Shown here piece after piece: positions 28,953 to 38,566 of a stretch of DNA of 64,000 nt. A model generated the notes under the pieces. That model made no database searches. It was given only the letters and a program-made list of their open reading frames with translations, and was not told the origin of the DNA. The stretch is from contig NZ_LGRV01000003.1 in assembly GCF_001278945.1 (NCBI RefSeq), positions 2,356,001 through 2,420,000 on the forward strand. The letters are read 5' to 3'. Origin of the DNA: Lysinibacillus contaminans (GTDB lineage Bacteria; Bacillota; Bacilli; Bacillales_A; Planococcaceae). Positions within the stretch are counted from its first letter, which is position 1. The number at the start of each line of letters is the position of its first letter. Both the position numbers and the translations under genes were made by a program.

Positions 28953-28967
28953 ATTTGTCAGAAAATT
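28953..28967 (+). promoter_or_regulatory. CodY-like box upstream of oppB (copy 1)
   Basis: ATTTGTCAGAAAATT differs from the CodY consensus AATTTTCWGAAAATT at two positions. It lies between the oppA terminator and the oppB ribosome-binding site, and the equivalent box is kept in copy 2 while nearby bases vary. CodY bound here could block read-through transcription. Binding is inference. Confidence 0.5.
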
Positions 28968-28990
28968 GATTGGAGGAAGGAGGAGTTTAT

Positions 28991-29923
28991 GTGATTAATT
29001 ACATTTTGAGAAGACTAATGTATATACTTCTTGCACTATTCGTCATCATAACAATTACGTTTTTCTTAATGCGTCTTGCTCCCGGTAGTCCCTTTGCAAG
29101 TGAACGCAATTTCCCTCCTCAAATTGAGGAAAATTTAAACAAAACCTACGGATTAGATAACCCTTGGTACATTCAATATAAAGATTATTTAGTGGATTCT
29201 GCTACGTTCAATTTCGGTGAGTCCATGAAGTATAAGGCACGTTCTACAAATGATATGATTTCGGAAAGCTTTCCTGTATCCTTAACGCTTGGAATAGAAG
29301 CTATGTTACTAGCAGTGGGTTTTGGTGTATTAATAGGCGCATTTTCAGCGCTATACCATAATAAGTTCCCAGATTATTTAGCAACATCCTTTGCGGTACT
29401 TGGTATTTCTGTACCCTCTTTCATTTTGGCAGGATTAATGCAATATTTCTTAGCGTATGAACTAAAATTATTTCCCATCAGCGGTTGGAAAGGCTTCAGC
29501 TATAGTGTCCTACCAGCATTAGCGATCGCCTTTACGCATATGGGCTTTATCGCCAAATTAACACGTTCCAGCATGCTTGAGCAAAACAATAGTGATTACG
29601 TAAAAATGGCACGTGCCAAAGGGCTTGGTAAATGGACGATTGTCTACCGCCATACATTACGTAATGCCCTTTTACCAGTAGTCACTTACTTAGGCCCACT
29701 CACAGCGGGTGTGGTAACAGGTAGTTTCATCGTAGAACATATTTTTGCAATCCCCGGTCTTGGTAAACACTTTGTTCAAAGCATTACAAACCGTGACTAT
29801 ACGGTAATCATGGGAACAACCGTGTTCTATTCAATTATCCTTTTATTTGCGGTATTAATTGTTGATATTTTATACAGTTTTATTGATCCGCGGATTAAAT
29901 TGAAGGGAGCGAAAAAATCATGA
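28991..29923 (+). CDS. oppB: Oligopeptide ABC transporter permease OppB (copy 1)
   Basis: OppB is one of the two membrane subunits of the Opp importer. The 310-residue protein starts at GTG 28991 after AAGGAGGAG; an earlier in-frame TTG would place that site inside the gene. It has an N-terminal membrane segment (LMYILLALFVIITITFFLM), several further segments, and the EAA-type loop for ATPase contact in ARAKGLGKWTIVYRHTLRNAL (about residues 205-225). The ending is typical DPRIKL. It overlaps oppC by four bases. Confidence 0.94.
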   Translation: MINYILRRLMYILLALFVIITITFFLMRLAPGSPFASERNFPPQIEENLNKTYGLDNPWYIQYKDYLVDSATFNFGESMKYKARSTNDMISESFPVSLTLGIEAMLLAVGFGVLIGAFSALYHNKFPDYLATSFAVLGISVPSFILAGLMQYFLAYELKLFPISGWKGFSYSVLPALAIAFTHMGFIAKLTRSSMLEQNNSDYVKMARAKGLGKWTIVYRHTLRNALLPVVTYLGPLTAGVVTGSFIVEHIFAIPGLGKHFVQSITNRDYTVIMGTTVFYSIILLFAVLIVDILYSFIDPRIKLKGAKKS

Positions 29924-30840
29924 CACTACAACAGCTCGAAAAAGATAGATTTAAAATCGTCGGTGGTAATCATGAAGCAACTGAAAAGCTAGCTGAAAAA
30001 TCTGTCTCGTTTTGGAAAGAAGTATCTATCCGCTTTACACATAATAAAATAGCTATTATAGGCATAATCGCTTTAGTTATCATCATTTTAATGGCAACAT
30101 TCGTACCGTGGTTCTCTCCATATAAAGCCAGTGATCAACTAGGTGTTTATAATGCCCCACCATCTGCACAGTTTTGGTTTGGAACTGACGATTTAGGTCG
30201 TGATATTTTCGTTCGTGTTTGGGCAGGTGCACGTATTTCTCTATTAATTGGAATTTCTGCCGCTGTCATTGACTTAATCATTGGTGTTCTTTGGGGAAGT
30301 ATTTCTGGTTTAGCTGGTGGTCGTGTTGATAATATTATGATGCGTATAGCCGATGTTTTAACAGCCGTACCTTATCTCTTAGTCGTAATTGTTTTATTAG
30401 TAGTGATGGAGGCCGGTATCATTCCAATGATTATCGCCCTATCAATCACCGGATGGATTAATATGGCTCGAATCGTCCGTGGGGAAGTATTATCAATTAA
30501 AAACCAAGAATATGTACTTGCTGCACGTACACTAGGTGCAAACACATGGCATTTAATATTAAAACATTTAATTCCAAATGCGCTGGGTGCGATTTTAGTA
30601 ACGATGACATTGACAATTCCAACCGCTATATTCACAGAATCATTCCTTAGCTACCTTGGCCTGGGGGTTCCTGCTCCTAAAGCTTCTTGGGGAACAATGG
30701 CATCTGAAGGAAATAAAGCAATTGCAAATGCACCTTGGCGATTGATTTTCCCTGCAGTATTTATCTCACTAACTATTTTTGCATTTAATGCTGTCGGTGA
30801 CGGCTTACGTGATGCACTCGATCCAAAACTACGTAAATAA
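29920..30840 (+). CDS. oppC: Oligopeptide ABC transporter permease OppC (copy 1)
   Basis: OppC is the second membrane subunit. The 306-residue protein has a cytoplasmic N-terminal part (KSVSFWKEVSIRFTHNKIA), a first membrane span near 45-65, the family motif GTDDLGRDIFVRVWAGARISL, and the EAA loop ARTLGANTWHLILKHLIPN (about 200-218). ATG overlaps the oppB stop. oppD follows after 14 bases with the strong site AAGGAGGTGG. Confidence 0.94.
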   Translation: MTLQQLEKDRFKIVGGNHEATEKLAEKSVSFWKEVSIRFTHNKIAIIGIIALVIIILMATFVPWFSPYKASDQLGVYNAPPSAQFWFGTDDLGRDIFVRVWAGARISLLIGISAAVIDLIIGVLWGSISGLAGGRVDNIMMRIADVLTAVPYLLVVIVLLVVMEAGIIPMIIALSITGWINMARIVRGEVLSIKNQEYVLAARTLGANTWHLILKHLIPNALGAILVTMTLTIPTAIFTESFLSYLGLGVPAPKASWGTMASEGNKAIANAPWRLIFPAVFISLTIFAFNAVGDGLRDALDPKLRK

Positions 30841-30854
30841 GGAGGTGGCAAAAA

Positions 30855-31910
30855 ATGAGTAAAACAATTTTGGAAGTGAAAGATTTAAAAGTGAACTTCA
30901 AAACATATGCAGGTATTGTTCATGCAGTCCGTGGCGTTACCTTCGATTTAAAAGAAGGAGAAACACTCGCAATCGTTGGTGAATCAGGTTCGGGTAAAAG
31001 TGTTACAAGTAACGCACTCATGAAATTAATTCCCCAGCCACCTGGTATTTATGAGTCAGGACAAATTTTGTTTAACGGTCGCGATCTAATTCCGTTATCC
31101 GAAAAAGAAATGTCAAAAATTCGCGGCAATGATATTGCTATGATCTTTCAGGACCCTATGACAAGCCTTAATCCAACTATGAAGGTCGGACGTCAAATAA
31201 CTGAAGTTATTCTTCAGCATAAAAAAGTGTCGAGTACTGATGCAAAGAAGCGTGCGATTGAATTATTAACGCAAGTTGGGATTCCATTCCCTGAAAAACG
31301 TTATAAGCAATACCCGCACGAGTTTTCAGGTGGTATGCGTCAGCGTGTTGTGATAGCCATTGCCCTTGCAGCCGATCCAAAGCTACTGATCGCTGATGAA
31401 CCAACAACTGCTCTTGACGTAACAATCCAAGCACAAATTTTAGAGTTAATGAAGGAAATCCAAAAAACGTCGAAAACATCGATCATCTTCATTACCCATG
31501 ACTTAGGTGTTGTAGCGAACGTTGCAGACCGTGTTGCCGTTATGTATGCGGGCCAAATCGTCGAGTACGGTACTGCTAATGATATTTTCTATAATCCTAA
31601 ACACCCTTACACTTGGGGTTTACTCGGCTCAATGCCATACTTAGATAATGACTCAAACGAATTATTACGTACGATACCTGGTTCACCGCCGGATTTAATT
31701 CACCCACCAAAAGGTGATGCATTTGCAGCGCGTAATGAGTTTGCAATGGCCATTGACTATGAAAAAGAGCCACCTATGTTCCAAGTGAGCGACACGCATT
31801 TCGCAAAATCTTGGCTACTCCATCCCGATGCGCCAAAAATCCCAATTCCCGATGCTGTTGCAAAACGTATCGAAGGCTTTTTAGCAAAGGAGGCGGAGTT
31901 CAATGGTTAA
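30855..31910 (+). CDS. oppD: Oligopeptide ABC transporter ATP-binding protein OppD (copy 1)
   Basis: OppD is one of two ATPases of the importer. The 351-residue protein has Walker A GESGSGKS (about 41-48), Q-loop [10 protein letters not shown], signature FSGGMRQRV, Walker [13 protein letters not shown], and the switch His in FITHDLG. The C-terminal oligopeptide extension ([17 protein letters not shown]) is of the OppD type without the cysteine cluster seen in the App ATPases. It overlaps oppF by eight bases. Confidence 0.95.
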   Translation: MSKTILEVKDLKVNFKTYAGIVHAVRGVTFDLKEGETLAIVGESGSGKSVTSNALMKLIPQPPGIYESGQILFNGRDLIPLSEKEMSKIRGNDIAMIFQDPMTSLNPTMKVGRQITEVILQHKKVSSTDAKKRAIELLTQVGIPFPEKRYKQYPHEFSGGMRQRVVIAIALAADPKLLIADEPTTALDVTIQAQILELMKEIQKTSKTSIIFITHDLGVVANVADRVAVMYAGQIVEYGTANDIFYNPKHPYTWGLLGSMPYLDNDSNELLRTIPGSPPDLIHPPKGDAFAARNEFAMAIDYEKEPPMFQVSDTHFAKSWLLHPDAPKIPIPDAVAKRIEGFLAKEAEFNG

Positions 31911-32826
31911 TACGGCGAAAAAAATTCTCGAAATTAAAAACTTAAAACAATATTTTGGTCCAGCTAATAATCCCATAAAAGCAGTAGATGGCATTAGCTT
32001 CGACATTTATGAAGGGGAAACACTTGGACTGGTAGGTGAATCTGGTTGCGGTAAATCGACAACAGGTCGCTCTATCATTCGTCTGTACGATATTACAGAA
32101 GGAGAAATCACTTTCGATGGCGAAAATGTGCATGGGCAAAAATCTAAAGATGAGTTAAAAAATTTTAACCGTCAAATGCAAATGATTTTCCAAGATCCTT
32201 ACGCTTCATTAAACCCTCGTATGACCGCTGGGGAAATCATTAGTGAAGGTTTTCAAATTCATGGTCTATATAAAGACAAAAAAGAACGACGCGAAAAAGT
32301 AAATCAACTCCTTGAAGCAGTCGGTTTAAACAAAGAACACGCCAACCGTTATGCCCACGAGTTCTCTGGGGGTCAACGTCAACGTATTGGTATCGCGCGT
32401 GCACTGAGCTTAAATCCTAAATTCATCATTGCGGACGAACCTATTTCAGCGCTAGACGTATCGATTCAAGCACAGGTTGTTAACCTATTAAAACAACTTC
32501 AAAAAGAGCTTGGTCTCACTTATCTTTTCATCGCTCATGATTTATCGATGGTGAAATATATAAGCGATCGTATCGCTGTTATGTATCGTGGTAAAATTGT
32601 AGAAATTGGCAAGGCAGATGATATTTATAATCATCCTGTTCATCCATATACAAAATCATTACTTTCAGCAATCCCACTTCCAGACCCTATGTCAGAGAAA
32701 CGGCGCCAACGTATTCCGTACAAGCATGCAGAAGTTGATGACAGTGCTACGTATCATGAAGTTGGCGAACAACATTACGTATACGGTACAGCTGATTTAG
32801 TAAAAAACTGGGGCGACAAAAAATAA
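31903..32826 (+). CDS. oppF: Oligopeptide ABC transporter ATP-binding protein OppF (copy 1)
   Basis: OppF is the second ATPase. The 307-residue protein has Walker [15 protein letters not shown]-loop [13 protein letters not shown], signature [15 protein letters not shown], Walker [13 protein letters not shown] and FIAHDLS. The C-terminus ([19 protein letters not shown]) is nearly the same as in copy 2. It is the last gene of the first opp operon and is followed by a terminator. Confidence 0.95.
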   Translation: MVNTAKKILEIKNLKQYFGPANNPIKAVDGISFDIYEGETLGLVGESGCGKSTTGRSIIRLYDITEGEITFDGENVHGQKSKDELKNFNRQMQMIFQDPYASLNPRMTAGEIISEGFQIHGLYKDKKERREKVNQLLEAVGLNKEHANRYAHEFSGGQRQRIGIARALSLNPKFIIADEPISALDVSIQAQVVNLLKQLQKELGLTYLFIAHDLSMVKYISDRIAVMYRGKIVEIGKADDIYNHPVHPYTKSLLSAIPLPDPMSEKRRQRIPYKHAEVDDSATYHEVGEQHYVYGTADLVKNWGDKK

Positions 32827-32836
32827 TAACTTTACT

Positions 32837-32875
32837 ATCCTTCCATTGGAGTTTTCTGGTGGAAGGATATTTTTT
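32837..32875 (+). terminator. Terminator of opp operon copy 1
   Basis: ATCCTTCCA (32837-32845) pairs with TGGAAGGAT (32860-32868), followed by a T run. It lies 10 bases after the oppF stop. Confidence 0.85.
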
Positions 32876-32986
32876 GTATATCCTATAAGCTGAAATAAGA
32901 GTATTAGGATCGTGTTCCCCTAAGAGAACGCACTTTCTATAGTGCGACTTATAATCAATTAGTAGTTCAACCCAGTTGTTTAGCTT

Positions 32987-33190
32987 TTAAAAATCATCAC
33001 CTAAATATGGATTAGCCAGACTTAAAAAGCGGTCAATCCCTAGCTCGACCGTCCATGCTAACGCATCAATTACTGAGATATTAAATGGAGCTCCCGCAAG
33101 TGCCATAAATACTGAAATGATTTCCACAGCTGTCGAAGAAACACAGCAACAATGTAACAAATATAGGCTGTTGCTATTAAGCTAAGTTAA
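32987..33190 (-). pseudogene. Possible remnant of an unidentified gene
   Basis: In the 980-base gap between the two opp operons, one minus-strand frame stays open from about 33190 to TAA at 32987. It reads like real hydrophobic protein: VEIISVFMALAGAPFNIS, then VIDALAWTVELGIDRF and ANPYLGDDF. The only ATG (33106) would give 39 residues and has no ribosome-binding site, so I read it as the 3' end of a decayed gene. I do not recognise the family. Short hairpins (CGCACT with AGTGCG, 32929-32946) lie next to it. From 33190 to 33780 the DNA is AT-rich leader without a supported gene. Confidence 0.3.
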
Positions 33191-33589
33191 AATTCATTAG
33201 ATTGATAGAACCAAATTATACAATTTATGTTTTTAATGTATCTTTTTGTATCCGCAATGACTAAATAAATTATATTAGTAAAATTTTTATACAAGGCTTA
33301 AAACGAGGTTTCCTTCAGCTGGTTTAATAAAAATCAACTCCCCCTCTTTCTATCTCTTCATATTTCCTCTTTTTGATTTTCAATTACATAGGACTAAATA
33401 CGTGTAGAACACGTCACATAAACATTATTTTTAAATCACATTAATTAAACATTTTAGAACAATGGTAATCGACATTTTTCGTAATTACCAATTATTACCC
33501 TATTAATTTCAACGTTTTTCTACAAAATACAATAAATACCTTAAGGTATTACAACTAGGTCTTTTGAATCATTTTTGACAAACATCTTG

Positions 33590-33604
33590 TATTATCTGAA
33601 AAAT
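33590..33604 (+). promoter_or_regulatory. Weak CodY-like box in oppA copy 2 leader
   Basis: TATTATCTGAAAAAT matches the CodY consensus AATTTTCWGAAAATT at 12 of 15 positions. It is about 180 bases upstream of the -35 box. The equivalent bases in copy 1 do not match, so support is low. Confidence 0.3.
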
Positions 33605-33782
33605 ATGACTTTTCTATTAATTTTAGCATTTTTTTATCTTTATTGTTTTTTTGTTATTAAAAATAGAATTTAATCATTTTTTTATCATTTTTTCACTTTC
33701 ATAATTTACCATACTAAATTATAAATAGTTATTATTTTTCGTATTGTCAGATAATACTAAATTAATTAGAATCTTTTTTATT

Positions 33783-33809
33783 TTGTATACAAAGATTTTT
33801 TGATATATT
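33783..33809 (+). promoter_or_regulatory. Promoter of oppA copy 2
   Basis: TTGTAT (33783-33788) and TATATT (33804-33809) are placed as in copy 1 (15-16 base spacer), followed by the shared segment AAGCTTCA and the RBS ATGGGGGATTTAT. Confidence 0.55.
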
Positions 33810-33857
33810 AAATACAAGCTTCATAGTGGGCTTAAAAATTGTATATGGGGGATTTAT

Positions 33858-35498
33858 ATGAATAAGAACAAAAAGTTTTTATTACTAACAGTACTTGCAG
33901 CACTTTCATTAGTATTAGCTGCATGTGGCTTTGGTGGAGATTCGGCTGAAAAATCATCAGACGATAAAAAAGAATCTGGTTCATCTAAAGAGTTAAATTT
34001 AGTAATACCTTCTGAACCACCATCTTTACACCCACAACTTGCAACTGATTCTACATCAAGTGCAGTACTAATTAACGTGTTTGAAGGTTTATACCGTTTA
34101 AATGCTGAAGGTACACCAGAACCAGCTATGGCTGAATCTGTTGAAATTAGCGATGATAAATTAACTTACACGTTTAATTTACGTGATGCAAAATGGTCTA
34201 ACGGAGATTCAGTTGTAGCTGGCGACTTTGAATATGCTTGGAAATGGGCATTAAACCCAGAAAATCTTTCTGAGTATGCTTCTGTATTCTACTCAATTAA
34301 AGGCGCTGAAGCTTACAACTTAGGAGAAGGTTCTGTAGAAGAAGTTGGCATTAAAGCTGAAGACGACAAAACATTAGTCGTTACTCTAGCAAATCCAACA
34401 GAATATTTCCTAGAGTTAACAGCATTCAAAACTTTCTTACCTATCAATCAAAAAGTCGTTGACGGCAATAAAGATTGGTATGCAGATGCTGGTGAAAATT
34501 TCGTAACAAACGGTCCATTCACATTAGCTGATTGGAAACATAGTGATTCAATGGTTCTTAAGAAAAACGCAGATTATTGGGATGCTGCTAACGTAGCTCT
34601 TGAAACAGTAAACATTGGTATGGTTGAAAATGAAGCTACTGCTGCAACAATGTTTAAAGGTGGAGAAATCGACTACTTAGGGGCTCCATATCAAACAGTA
34701 GCTCTTGACTCTATCGATGAATTTAAAAAGAATGATGCTTTACGCATCAATGACTTTGCTTCAATCTACTGGTACAAATTTAATACTACTGACGAAATTA
34801 CTGGAAATGCTAACATCCGAAAAGCACTTACTCTAGCAATCGATCGTCAAAGTTTAATTGACAATGTTACTAAAGGTGAACAAACACCTGCTTTAGGTAT
34901 GGTACCAAATGCAATTTCTAGCTTTGAAGAAGACCGTGGGTACTTTAAAGACAACGATATCGAGGGTGCAAAGGCTGCACTTGAAGCTGGTATGAAAGAA
35001 CTTGGTATTACTGATCCAAAAGATATCAAAGTAAACATCTCTATGAATACAAGTGAAGCACATGCTGCTATCGCTCAATTCATCCAAGAAGGTTGGAGTA
35101 AAAACCTTGGAATTACTGTAGGTCTTGATAACTCTGAATGGCAAGTTTACTTAGAAAAACTTAACCAGTTAGATTATCAAGTTGGTCGTATGGGTTGGAC
35201 TGCTGACTACAACGATGCTTACTCATTCTTAGAACAATACATTACAGCTGACAACGGTAACAATGATACTGGTTGGGAAAATGCTGAGTACAAAAAATTA
35301 ATGCAACAATCTCTTGTTGAAACAGATTCAGCAAAACGTTTAGACATCTTAAAACAAGCTGAAGAAATTGCAATGACTGAATTCCCAATTGCGCCTATCT
35401 ATTACTACACGAACCTTTCAGTAGTAAACGAGAAAGTGTCTAACATGGATCCAGATCGTCTTGGTAACATCCAGCTTAAACATGTTGATGTAAAATAA
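33858..35498 (+). CDS. oppA: Oligopeptide ABC transporter substrate-binding lipoprotein OppA (copy 2)
   Basis: This is the peptide receptor of the second Opp importer. The 546-residue protein has the same signal peptide and lipobox (LVLAAC) and SBP_bac_5 core as copy 1. It differs by a shorter serine/lysine-rich linker after the lipidated Cys, a short GEG loop where copy 1 has about 12 more residues (near 155), and many scattered changes. The binding proteins differ more between copies than the permeases or ATPases, which would allow different peptide preferences with equivalent machinery. Confidence 0.94.
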   Translation: MNKNKKFLLLTVLAALSLVLAACGFGGDSAEKSSDDKKESGSSKELNLVIPSEPPSLHPQLATDSTSSAVLINVFEGLYRLNAEGTPEPAMAESVEISDDKLTYTFNLRDAKWSNGDSVVAGDFEYAWKWALNPENLSEYASVFYSIKGAEAYNLGEGSVEEVGIKAEDDKTLVVTLANPTEYFLELTAFKTFLPINQKVVDGNKDWYADAGENFVTNGPFTLADWKHSDSMVLKKNADYWDAANVALETVNIGMVENEATAATMFKGGEIDYLGAPYQTVALDSIDEFKKNDALRINDFASIYWYKFNTTDEITGNANIRKALTLAIDRQSLIDNVTKGEQTPALGMVPNAISSFEEDRGYFKDNDIEGAKAALEAGMKELGITDPKDIKVNISMNTSEAHAAIAQFIQEGWSKNLGITVGLDNSEWQVYLEKLNQLDYQVGRMGWTADYNDAYSFLEQYITADNGNNDTGWENAEYKKLMQQSLVETDSAKRLDILKQAEEIAMTEFPIAPIYYYTNLSVVNEKVSNMDPDRLGNIQLKHVDVK

Positions 35499-35549
35499 TT
35501 CTTTTCATAATTAATTTTTCGAAAATTTTGTTTTAGGCTCTAGATCTAG

Positions 35550-35591
35550 GAGCTGCCTCGTAGTCGACTTCGGCTCGAGTCAGCTCTTTTT
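35550..35591 (+). terminator. Intra-operon terminator between oppA and oppB (copy 2)
   Basis: GAGCTG..CTCG (35550-35560) pairs with CGAG.CAGCTC (35576-35586) with one C-T mismatch, followed by five T residues. The loop segment TAGTCGACTTCGGC is shared with copy 1. Confidence 0.8.
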
Positions 35592-35608
35592 AAAATACGA
35601 AGGCATAT

Positions 35609-35623
35609 ATTTGTCTGAAAATT
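35609..35623 (+). promoter_or_regulatory. CodY-like box upstream of oppB (copy 2)
   Basis: ATTTGTCTGAAAATT matches the CodY consensus at 13 of 15 positions and lies at the same place as the copy 1 box, between the terminator and the oppB ribosome-binding site. Confidence 0.5.
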
Positions 35624-35647
35624 GACAAATAGAAGGAGGAGTTTTAG

Positions 35648-36577
35648 GTGATTAAATATATTTTGAAAAGGCTGATGTATATACTTCTCGCGCTTTTCGT
35701 CATCGTAACGGTTACGTTTTTCTTAATGCGTCTTGCTCCAGGTAGCCCCTTTGCGAGTGAACGTAATTTCCCGCCACAAATTGAGGAAAAGTTAAACGAA
35801 ACGTATGGATTAAATAACCCTTGGTACATTCAATATAAAGATTATTTAATCGATACGGCCACTTTCAATTTCGGTGAATCAATGAAGTATAAAGCGCGCT
35901 CTACAAATGATATGATTTCTGAAAGTTTCCCAGTTTCTTTAACACTAGGGATTCAAGCTATGCTTTTGGCAGTTGGATTCGGTGTGTTAATAGGCGTATT
36001 TTCCGCGCTTTATCATAATAGGTTCCCAGATTATTTGGCAACGTCCTTTGCGGTACTCGGTATTTCTGTTCCATCGTTCATTTTGGCCGGCTTAATGCAG
36101 TACTTTTTAGCATATAAACTTGGTTGGTTCCCGATTAGCGGGTGGAAAGGATTTGTATATAGTATACTGCCAGCAACAGCTATTGCCTTCACACATATGG
36201 GCTTTATCGCAAAATTAACACGTTCAAGTATGCTTGAACAAAACAATAGTGATTACGTCAAAATGGCGCGTGCCAAAGGTCTAGGTAAATGGACAGTCGT
36301 TTTCCGTCATACATTACGTAACGCACTACTACCAGTTGTTACATACTTAGGTCCACTAACAGCGGGTGTGGTAACAGGGAGTTTTATCGTAGAACAAATT
36401 TTCGCAATCCCAGGTCTTGGTAAACACTTTGTTCAAAGTATTACAAACCGTGACTACACTGTAATTATGGGAACAACGGTGTTCTACTCAATCATCCTTT
36501 TATTTGCGGTATTAATTGTCGATATTTTATACAGCGTTATTGATCCGCGAATTAAGTTGAAGGGAGCGAAAAAATAA
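35648..36577 (+). CDS. oppB: Oligopeptide ABC transporter permease OppB (copy 2)
   Basis: This 309-residue membrane subunit is near-identical to copy 1; by eye about 23 substitutions, mostly conservative. It starts at GTG after AGAAGGAGGAG, which supports the GTG chosen for copy 1. It carries the same membrane segments and EAA loop (ARAKGLGKWTVVFRHTLRN). Its stop overlaps the oppC ATG (TAATG). Confidence 0.94.
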   Translation: MIKYILKRLMYILLALFVIVTVTFFLMRLAPGSPFASERNFPPQIEEKLNETYGLNNPWYIQYKDYLIDTATFNFGESMKYKARSTNDMISESFPVSLTLGIQAMLLAVGFGVLIGVFSALYHNRFPDYLATSFAVLGISVPSFILAGLMQYFLAYKLGWFPISGWKGFVYSILPATAIAFTHMGFIAKLTRSSMLEQNNSDYVKMARAKGLGKWTVVFRHTLRNALLPVVTYLGPLTAGVVTGSFIVEQIFAIPGLGKHFVQSITNRDYTVIMGTTVFYSIILLFAVLIVDILYSVIDPRIKLKGAKK

Positions 36578-37497
36578 TGTTACAAAAACAGGTAGACAAA
36601 GAAATGTTTAAAATTGTCGGTGGCAACCATGAAGCTACTGAAAAACTCGCAGATACATCTGTTTCCTTCTGGAAGGAAGTATCGCTTCGATTTACACACA
36701 ATAAAATGGCAATACTCGGTGTTATTGTGTTAATTATTATTGTCTTAATGGCTACCTTTGTTCCAATGTTGTCACCATACAAAGCAAGTGATCAGCTTGG
36801 TGTCTATAATGCTCCCCCCTCTGCACAGTTCTGGTTTGGAACAGATGATTTAGGTCGTGATATTTTTGTTCGAGTTTGGGATGGCGCGCGTATTTCCCTA
36901 TTCATCGGGATTGCAGCAGCTATCATTGACTTAATAATCGGCGTTCTATGGGGTAGTATTTCTGGTTTAGCTGGCGGTCGTGTTGATAATATTATGATGC
37001 GTATCGCAGATGTATTAACAGCGGTCCCTTACCTTTTAGTTGTTATAGTACTTTTAGTGGTAATGGAACCAGGTATAATTCCAATGATTATCGCCCTTTC
37101 AATTACTGGCTGGATTAATATGGCTCGAATCGTCCGTGGGGAAGTATTATCCATTAAAAATCAAGAATACGTACTTGCTGCACGTACATTAGGTGCGAAC
37201 ACGTGGCACTTAATATTAAAACATTTAATTCCAAATGCACTTGGTGCGATTTTAGTCACAATGACGTTAACCATTCCATCTGCTATTTTCACAGAATCAT
37301 TCCTTAGCTACCTGGGTCTTGGGGTTCCTGCTCCTGATGCAAGTTGGGGAACAATGGCATCTGAAGGTAATAAAGCAATTGCCAATGCGCCTTGGCGTTT
37401 GATTTTCCCAGCAGTATTCATTTCACTAACAATTTTCGCATTTAACGCTATTGGTGACGGCTTACGTGATGCACTTGATCCAAAACTACGTAAATAA
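36577..37497 (+). CDS. oppC: Oligopeptide ABC transporter permease OppC (copy 2)
   Basis: This 306-residue membrane subunit has the same length and motifs as copy 1 (GTDDLGRDIFVRVWDG, EAA loop ARTLGANTWHLILKHL). Substitutions are concentrated in the first 80 residues. It is followed 13 bases later by oppD with AAGGAGGTGG. Confidence 0.94.
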   Translation: MLQKQVDKEMFKIVGGNHEATEKLADTSVSFWKEVSLRFTHNKMAILGVIVLIIIVLMATFVPMLSPYKASDQLGVYNAPPSAQFWFGTDDLGRDIFVRVWDGARISLFIGIAAAIIDLIIGVLWGSISGLAGGRVDNIMMRIADVLTAVPYLLVVIVLLVVMEPGIIPMIIALSITGWINMARIVRGEVLSIKNQEYVLAARTLGANTWHLILKHLIPNALGAILVTMTLTIPSAIFTESFLSYLGLGVPAPDASWGTMASEGNKAIANAPWRLIFPAVFISLTIFAFNAIGDGLRDALDPKLRK

Positions 37498-37510
37498 GGA
37501 GGTGGCCGAC

Positions 37511-38566
37511 ATGAGTCAAACAATTTTAGAAGTGAAAGATTTAAAAGTAAATTTTAAAACATATGCAGGGCTTGTCCATGCAGTACGCGGAGTAAGCTTT
37601 GATTTAAAAGAAGGAGAAACTCTTGCAATCGTTGGTGAGTCTGGATCTGGAAAAAGTGTGACAAGTAATGCACTAATGAAATTAATTCCACAGCCACCTG
37701 GTATTTATGAGTCAGGACAAATTTTGTTTAATGGTCGTGATTTAATTCCTCTATCTGACAAAGAAATGTCTAAAGTACGCGGCAATGAGATTGCTATGAT
37801 TTTCCAAGATCCAATGACAAGCCTTAATCCGACAATGAAGGTCGGTCGTCAAATAACTGAAGTTATTCTACAGCATAAAAAAGTGTCAAAAGAAGATGCA
37901 AAGAAGCGTGCGATTGAATTATTAACGCAAGTTGGGATTCCATTCCCTGAAAAACGTTATAAGCAATATCCACACGAGTTTTCAGGTGGGATGCGTCAGC
38001 GTGTTGTAATTGCTATTGCCCTTGCAGCCGATCCAAAGCTACTGATTGCCGATGAACCGACAACTGCCCTTGACGTAACAATCCAAGCACAAATTTTAGA
38101 GTTAATGAAAGAAATTCAAAAAACGTCGAAAACATCGATTATCTTCATTACCCATGACTTAGGCGTTGTGGCAAACGTTGCAGACCGTGTTGCGGTTATG
38201 TATGCAGGCCAAATTGTCGAGTACGGTACTGTTAATGATATTTTCTATAATCCTAAACATCCATATACTTGGGGTTTACTTGGCTCAATGCCAGACTTAG
38301 ATAATAATTCAGACGAGCTATTACGTACGATTCCTGGTTCGCCGCCCGATCTCATTCATCCGCCAAAAGGTGATGCATTTGCAGCGCGCAATGAATTTGC
38401 GATGGCCATCGATTATGAACAAGAGCCACCGATGTTCCAAGTAAGTGATACACATTTCGCAAAAACTTGGTTACTGCATCCCGACGCGCCAAAAGTTCCA
38501 CTACCAGATGCTGTTGCAAAACGCATCGAAGGGTTTTTAGAAAAGGAGGCCCAATTCCATGGTTAA
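37511..38566 (+). CDS. oppD: Oligopeptide ABC transporter ATP-binding protein OppD (copy 2)
   Basis: This is a 351-residue ATPase with Walker A GESGSGKS, signature FSGGMRQRV and Walker [13 protein letters not shown], as in copy 1. The frame is open from 37451 inside oppC, but ATG 37511 with AAGGAGGTGG upstream gives the same length as copy 1 and is clearly the start. It overlaps oppF by eight bases, like copy 1. Confidence 0.95.
   Translation: MSQTILEVKDLKVNFKTYAGLVHAVRGVSFDLKEGETLAIVGESGSGKSVTSNALMKLIPQPPGIYESGQILFNGRDLIPLSDKEMSKVRGNEIAMIFQDPMTSLNPTMKVGRQITEVILQHKKVSKEDAKKRAIELLTQVGIPFPEKRYKQYPHEFSGGMRQRVVIAIALAADPKLLIADEPTTALDVTIQAQILELMKEIQKTSKTSIIFITHDLGVVANVADRVAVMYAGQIVEYGTVNDIFYNPKHPYTWGLLGSMPDLDNNSDELLRTIPGSPPDLIHPPKGDAFAARNEFAMAIDYEQEPPMFQVSDTHFAKTWLLHPDAPKVPLPDAVAKRIEGFLEKEAQFHG

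Larger units (their letters stand above)
26785..32875 (+). repeat. Tandem duplication, copy 1 (oppABCDF plus leader)
   Basis: This block corresponds gene for gene to 33515-39531, including the AT-rich leader, the oppA-oppB hairpin, the CodY-like box and the terminator after oppF. The genes are offset by about 6.7 kb. OppB differs at about 23 of 309 residues between copies, whereas the OppA proteins and the leaders have diverged more. Left limits are approximate. Confidence 0.85.

Noticed and set aside
37451..37510. Longer OppD copy 2 starting inside oppC
   Set aside because: The 20 extra residues have no counterpart in copy 1, and ATG 37511 has a strong AAGGAGGTGG site.
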